Below, piece after piece: positions 61,863 through 64,000 of a stretch of DNA of 64,000 nt. Both the position numbers and the translations under genes were made by a program. Positions within the stretch are counted from its first letter, which is position 1. Each line of letters opens with the position of its first letter. Source of the DNA: Streptomyces seoulensis (GTDB lineage Bacteria; Actinomycetota; Actinomycetes; Streptomycetales; Streptomycetaceae); the NCBI RefSeq assembly GCF_022846655.1, contig NZ_AP025667.1, positions 3,199,001 to 3,263,000 of the forward strand, written 5' to 3'. A model generated the notes under the pieces. It was not told the DNA's origin. It worked only from the letters and a program-made list of their open reading frames with translations, and ran no database searches.

Positions 61863-62720
61863 GTGCCGAGGATCGAGCTGTCGTCCGGACCGATCGACTA
61901 CCAGGACACCGGCGGTGAGGGGCCTGTACTCGTGTTCGGCCACGGTCTGCCGATGAACGAGACCCAGTGGCGCAAGGTGGTCCCGCTGCTGGACGGATAC
62001 CGCTGCGTCCTGCCCACGCTGCCCCTGGGTGGCCACCGTCAGCCGATGAACCCGGATGTCGACCTGTCCCAGCGCGGTGTCGCCCTGCTCCTGGGCGAGT
62101 TCATCGAGGAACTCGGTCTGGGCCAGGTGACCCTCGTCCTCAACGACTGGGGCGGGGGTCAGTTCCTCGTGTCGGAAGGACAGGACCAGTACATCGCGCG
62201 CCTGGTGCTGGTGGCCTGCGAAGCCTTTGACAACTTTCCTCCGGGTCCGGCCAAGGCCATGGCGCAGGTGTGCAGGGTTCCCGGCGGCGTCTGGCTCCTG
62301 ACGCGGCTCATGCGCGTTCCCGCCTTCCGTCACAACCGGGGCGGATACGGCGGGATGAGCCTCCGGGGGATCCCCGACGAGATCATGAACGACTGGTTCG
62401 CTCCCGCCACCCGCAGCAGGGCCATCCGTAGGGACTTCGCCAAGTTCGCCACCGGGGCACCCGGGCGCAAGACCTTGCTCGCCTGGAGCGAGCGACTACG
62501 CGCCTTCGACCGCCCGGTACTCGTCGTCTGGGCGACCGAGGACCGGTTGATGCCACGTGAGCACGGCCCCCGACTGGCCGAGTTGTACCCACAGGGCCGG
62601 CTGGTCGAGATCCCTGACTCGTCCACCCTCATCCCCGAGGACCAGCCCGAACGACTCGCGCAAGTCCTCACCGACTTCCTGATCCAGACCGGAGCAGAGC
62701 CGGTCCGGCACGTCTCCTGA
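61863..62720 (+). CDS. Alpha/beta hydrolase with Asp nucleophile (dehalogenase/epoxide-hydrolase-like)
   Basis: 285 residues from GTG 61863 after AGGGGGC. Oxyanion HGLPMN region, nucleophile elbow VLNDWGGGQF with Asp in place of Ser, as in haloalkane dehalogenases and epoxide hydrolases. The usual catalytic His position reads DSSTLIPEDQP with no His, so activity may be altered or the family may use another residue. Likely controlled by the divergent TetR. Confidence 0.88.
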   Translation: MPRIELSSGPIDYQDTGGEGPVLVFGHGLPMNETQWRKVVPLLDGYRCVLPTLPLGGHRQPMNPDVDLSQRGVALLLGEFIEELGLGQVTLVLNDWGGGQFLVSEGQDQYIARLVLVACEAFDNFPPGPAKAMAQVCRVPGGVWLLTRLMRVPAFRHNRGGYGGMSLRGIPDEIMNDWFAPATRSRAIRRDFAKFATGAPGRKTLLAWSERLRAFDRPVLVVWATEDRLMPREHGPRLAELYPQGRLVEIPDSSTLIPEDQPERLAQVLTDFLIQTGAEPVRHVS

Positions 62721-63059
62721 GCGCGGGGCGGCAGGCGGATCCGACAGCCACCACCGCCCTCCAGCCAGGGCCGAGGACGGCCCAGGTGACCTTCGCCAGG
62801 GTCGGGTCGATGCTCGGAGCCGCGATGACCGCTTCACCGGGAGTCATCAGCAGGGGGAAGGGCCGTTGATCCCCTGGTCGACCTGGAGCACGTAACGCGG
62901 GGCTCGGGCTTCCTCTCTCGCTGCTGTCTGTGTTTCGCTCGTGCGGTCCCACGCTTCTTATCCGTGACAGCAGCCATGCCGACACCGGTCGGACCCTCAA
63001 GGAGTTCTTCCATCCGACCCTCAGGGCTGTCGTGAGCAACCAGAGGAGTCAGACCGCGG
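62721..63059. other. Gap without a convincing gene
   Basis: About 340 bases. A minus-strand stretch (about 62850-62720) reads MTPGEAVIAAPSIDPTLAKV then TWAVLGPGWRAVVAVG, possibly a gene fragment, but it lacks a ribosome site and a recognisable family. Nothing else is seen. Confidence 0.35.
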
Positions 63060-63167
63060 TCAGTAGCGAGTAAGACCGATCAGCAAGGGCCGCAGGACCA
63101 GTCCGCCGCCCGCCAAGTTGCCCAAGATCACTGAGTAGTACACGGGAAGCGAGTTCAGTGCCGTCAC
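63060..63167 (-). CDS. Possible 35-residue membrane peptide coupled to the upstream gene
   Basis: GTG 63167 overlaps the upstream stop (GTGA). The peptide TALNSLPVYYSVILGNLAGG then GLVLRPLLIGLTRY is hydrophobic. An AAGGAG lies upstream, but it is better placed for an ATG at 63172 in another frame (40 residues, polar). Could also be a broken extension of the upstream membrane protein. Confidence 0.35.
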   Translation of the reverse strand: MTALNSLPVYYSVILGNLAGGGLVLRPLLIGLTRY

Positions 63168-63598
63168 CGCTCATGGGCAGACTCCTTCTGCAATTCCAGC
63201 GCCGCGCGGACGGCCAAGGCGGAGTAGAGGACCACGCCGGCCAGACCGGCCCAGAGCAATGCATTGAGCCAGGTGGGTACGAGGTCGACGGAGGTTCCGT
63301 CGGCCCAATGGCACTCCTTGGACAGCGGGAAGAGGCTTTCGGTGATTGATGACGGCCGCTGGGACGGCCCCTTGCCGGCCCGTATCGCGCAGATCGTCGC
63401 ACTCCGTGTGAAGCCGGAGAGTGCGCCGACGCCGTAGACGAGCAGTGTCAGCAGTCCGGTGAGTACGGCGGCGCCGGTCCTGGTCCACATGCGTCGTGCG
63501 TGGCCGGCGATGGACGGGTCGGCGAGCCTTCGCAGGCAGCGCGCGGCGAGGAGGAGCAGGACCAGGACGAGGAGCAGCACGGGGCCGAGCAGAGTCAT
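63164..63598 (-). CDS. Hypothetical membrane protein
   Basis: 144 residues from ATG 63598 (an in-frame ATG at 63727 lacks a ribosome site and codes for a polar leader). Three hydrophobic segments (LLGPVLLLVLVLLLLAARCL, AAVLTGLLTLLVYGVGALSG, WLNALLWAGLAGVVLYSALA) with a two-Cys loop (TICAIRAG, SKECHWAD) that may form an extracytoplasmic disulfide. No family recognised. Confidence 0.7.
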   Translation of the reverse strand: MTLLGPVLLLVLVLLLLAARCLRRLADPSIAGHARRMWTRTGAAVLTGLLTLLVYGVGALSGFTRSATICAIRAGKGPSQRPSSITESLFPLSKECHWADGTSVDLVPTWLNALLWAGLAGVVLYSALAVRAALELQKESAHER

Positions 63599-63970
63599 AC
63601 GGAGGTCAGGTTCCTCTTCTGGTTGGCCCGGAGGATGGCTCGCACAACCTGCTTCGAGCCGCGCCCGGGAGCCGAGTGCCGCGCCGAACGCGTCGACGAA
63701 GCTGGTGGACCGGTCATCAGGGAGCATGGCGGGCAGCGGGGTCGCGTAGCCAGCAATGCCTCAGATCAGGGAGTTGTGGCCCGGTGTGATCACCGGTCCT
63801 TCTCGGTGCCAGCATGATACGAGCGGTGTCGGAGGCCGCGCTCACCGTGCCGCCCTCGCGCTCGCGCAGATGATCCGGACAGCGGGGCTCGCAGCTACGG
63901 CATCACGGAGTCGCCCCGCCTCCGCGAGGGATGGTCCGAAGGAGCTGGTGGGGAACGGCCAGGTCAAGAG
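63599..63970. other. Gap before the right edge
   Basis: About 370 bases with no supported gene. If the terminal motif is a CRISPR repeat, this could contain the leader or the last part of a degenerate array, but I see no other repeat copy here. Confidence 0.35.
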
Positions 63971-63999
63971 TCCGTTCCCGCGCCTGCGGGGATGTTCCC
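63971..63999 (+). CRISPR. Single type I-E-like CRISPR repeat at the window edge
   Basis: A 29-base stretch with core CCCGCGCCTGCGGGGAT and flanks TCCGTT and GTTCCC. It has the CCCGC/GCGGG stem and the GGGGATnnnCC tail of type I-E repeats (compare the E. coli core CCCCGCGCCAGCGGGGAT). Only one copy is inside the window and no cas gene is visible, so an array beyond position 64000 is inferred. Confidence 0.5.
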
Positions 64000-64000
64000 G

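Overview
The window reads as Streptomyces, or a very close actinomycete. GC is very high with strong third-position GC bias, GTG starts are frequent, there is one TTG start, and rare TTA codons occur in a few accessory genes. A tap-tpg gene pair, which primes replication of linear chromosome ends, is present. Such pairs usually sit in the arms of linear Streptomyces chromosomes, so this is probably a chromosome arm or a large linear replicon. I found no tRNA, rRNA or intact insertion sequence.

Layout. 1-14.6 kb: a sugar-catabolism locus. It holds a partial secreted ThuA/sorbosone-dehydrogenase protein, a two-domain laccase, a ROK repressor, a three-gene sugar ABC importer, a Gfo/Idh/MocA dehydrogenase, a TIM-barrel isomerase, a secreted sorbosone-dehydrogenase/PKD protein and a ThuA/3-keto-disaccharide-hydrolase protein. 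The gene set suggests oxidative (3-keto) breakdown of a glycoside, partly outside the cell. 14.7-23.1 kb: a translationally coupled ebo cluster (eboC, A, B, E, F). EboC is fused behind a myo-inositol-phosphate-synthase-like domain and no dehydroquinate-synthase-like eboD is present. A Tat-exported TIM-barrel protein follows. 23.2-28.0 kb: a hypothetical protein with an internal duplication, a predicted cell-wall-anchored protein with a PD-(D/E)xK-like core, and a Cmx/Cml-type chloramphenicol exporter. 28.3-31.2 kb: tap-tpg.

31.5-51.7 kb: mixed arm content. Two aldo/keto reductases, a secreted lytic-transglycosylase-like protein, membrane and secreted proteins, a methyltransferase, a putative copper group (Met/His-rich membrane protein, ECF sigma factor, CopZ-like chaperone), a Tat-exported ferritin-like protein, an SDR-TetR operon with a double operator, a two-component system, a repeat-bearing secreted protein, a SigE-like sigma factor with a membrane partner, a lipase and a DUF1152 protein.

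51.9-64.0 kb: accessory region. An XRE/HExxH/FAD-oxidoreductase operon is followed by a frameshifted gene that appears to encode two histone folds. Then come two acetyltransferases with a transposase remnant between them, and three regulator-target pairs (TetR with a membrane protein, MarR with a hydrolase, TetR with a hydrolase), each with an operator-like repeat in the divergent gap. The right edge ends in what looks like one type I-E CRISPR repeat. All functions are inferred from sequence reading only; no database search was run.
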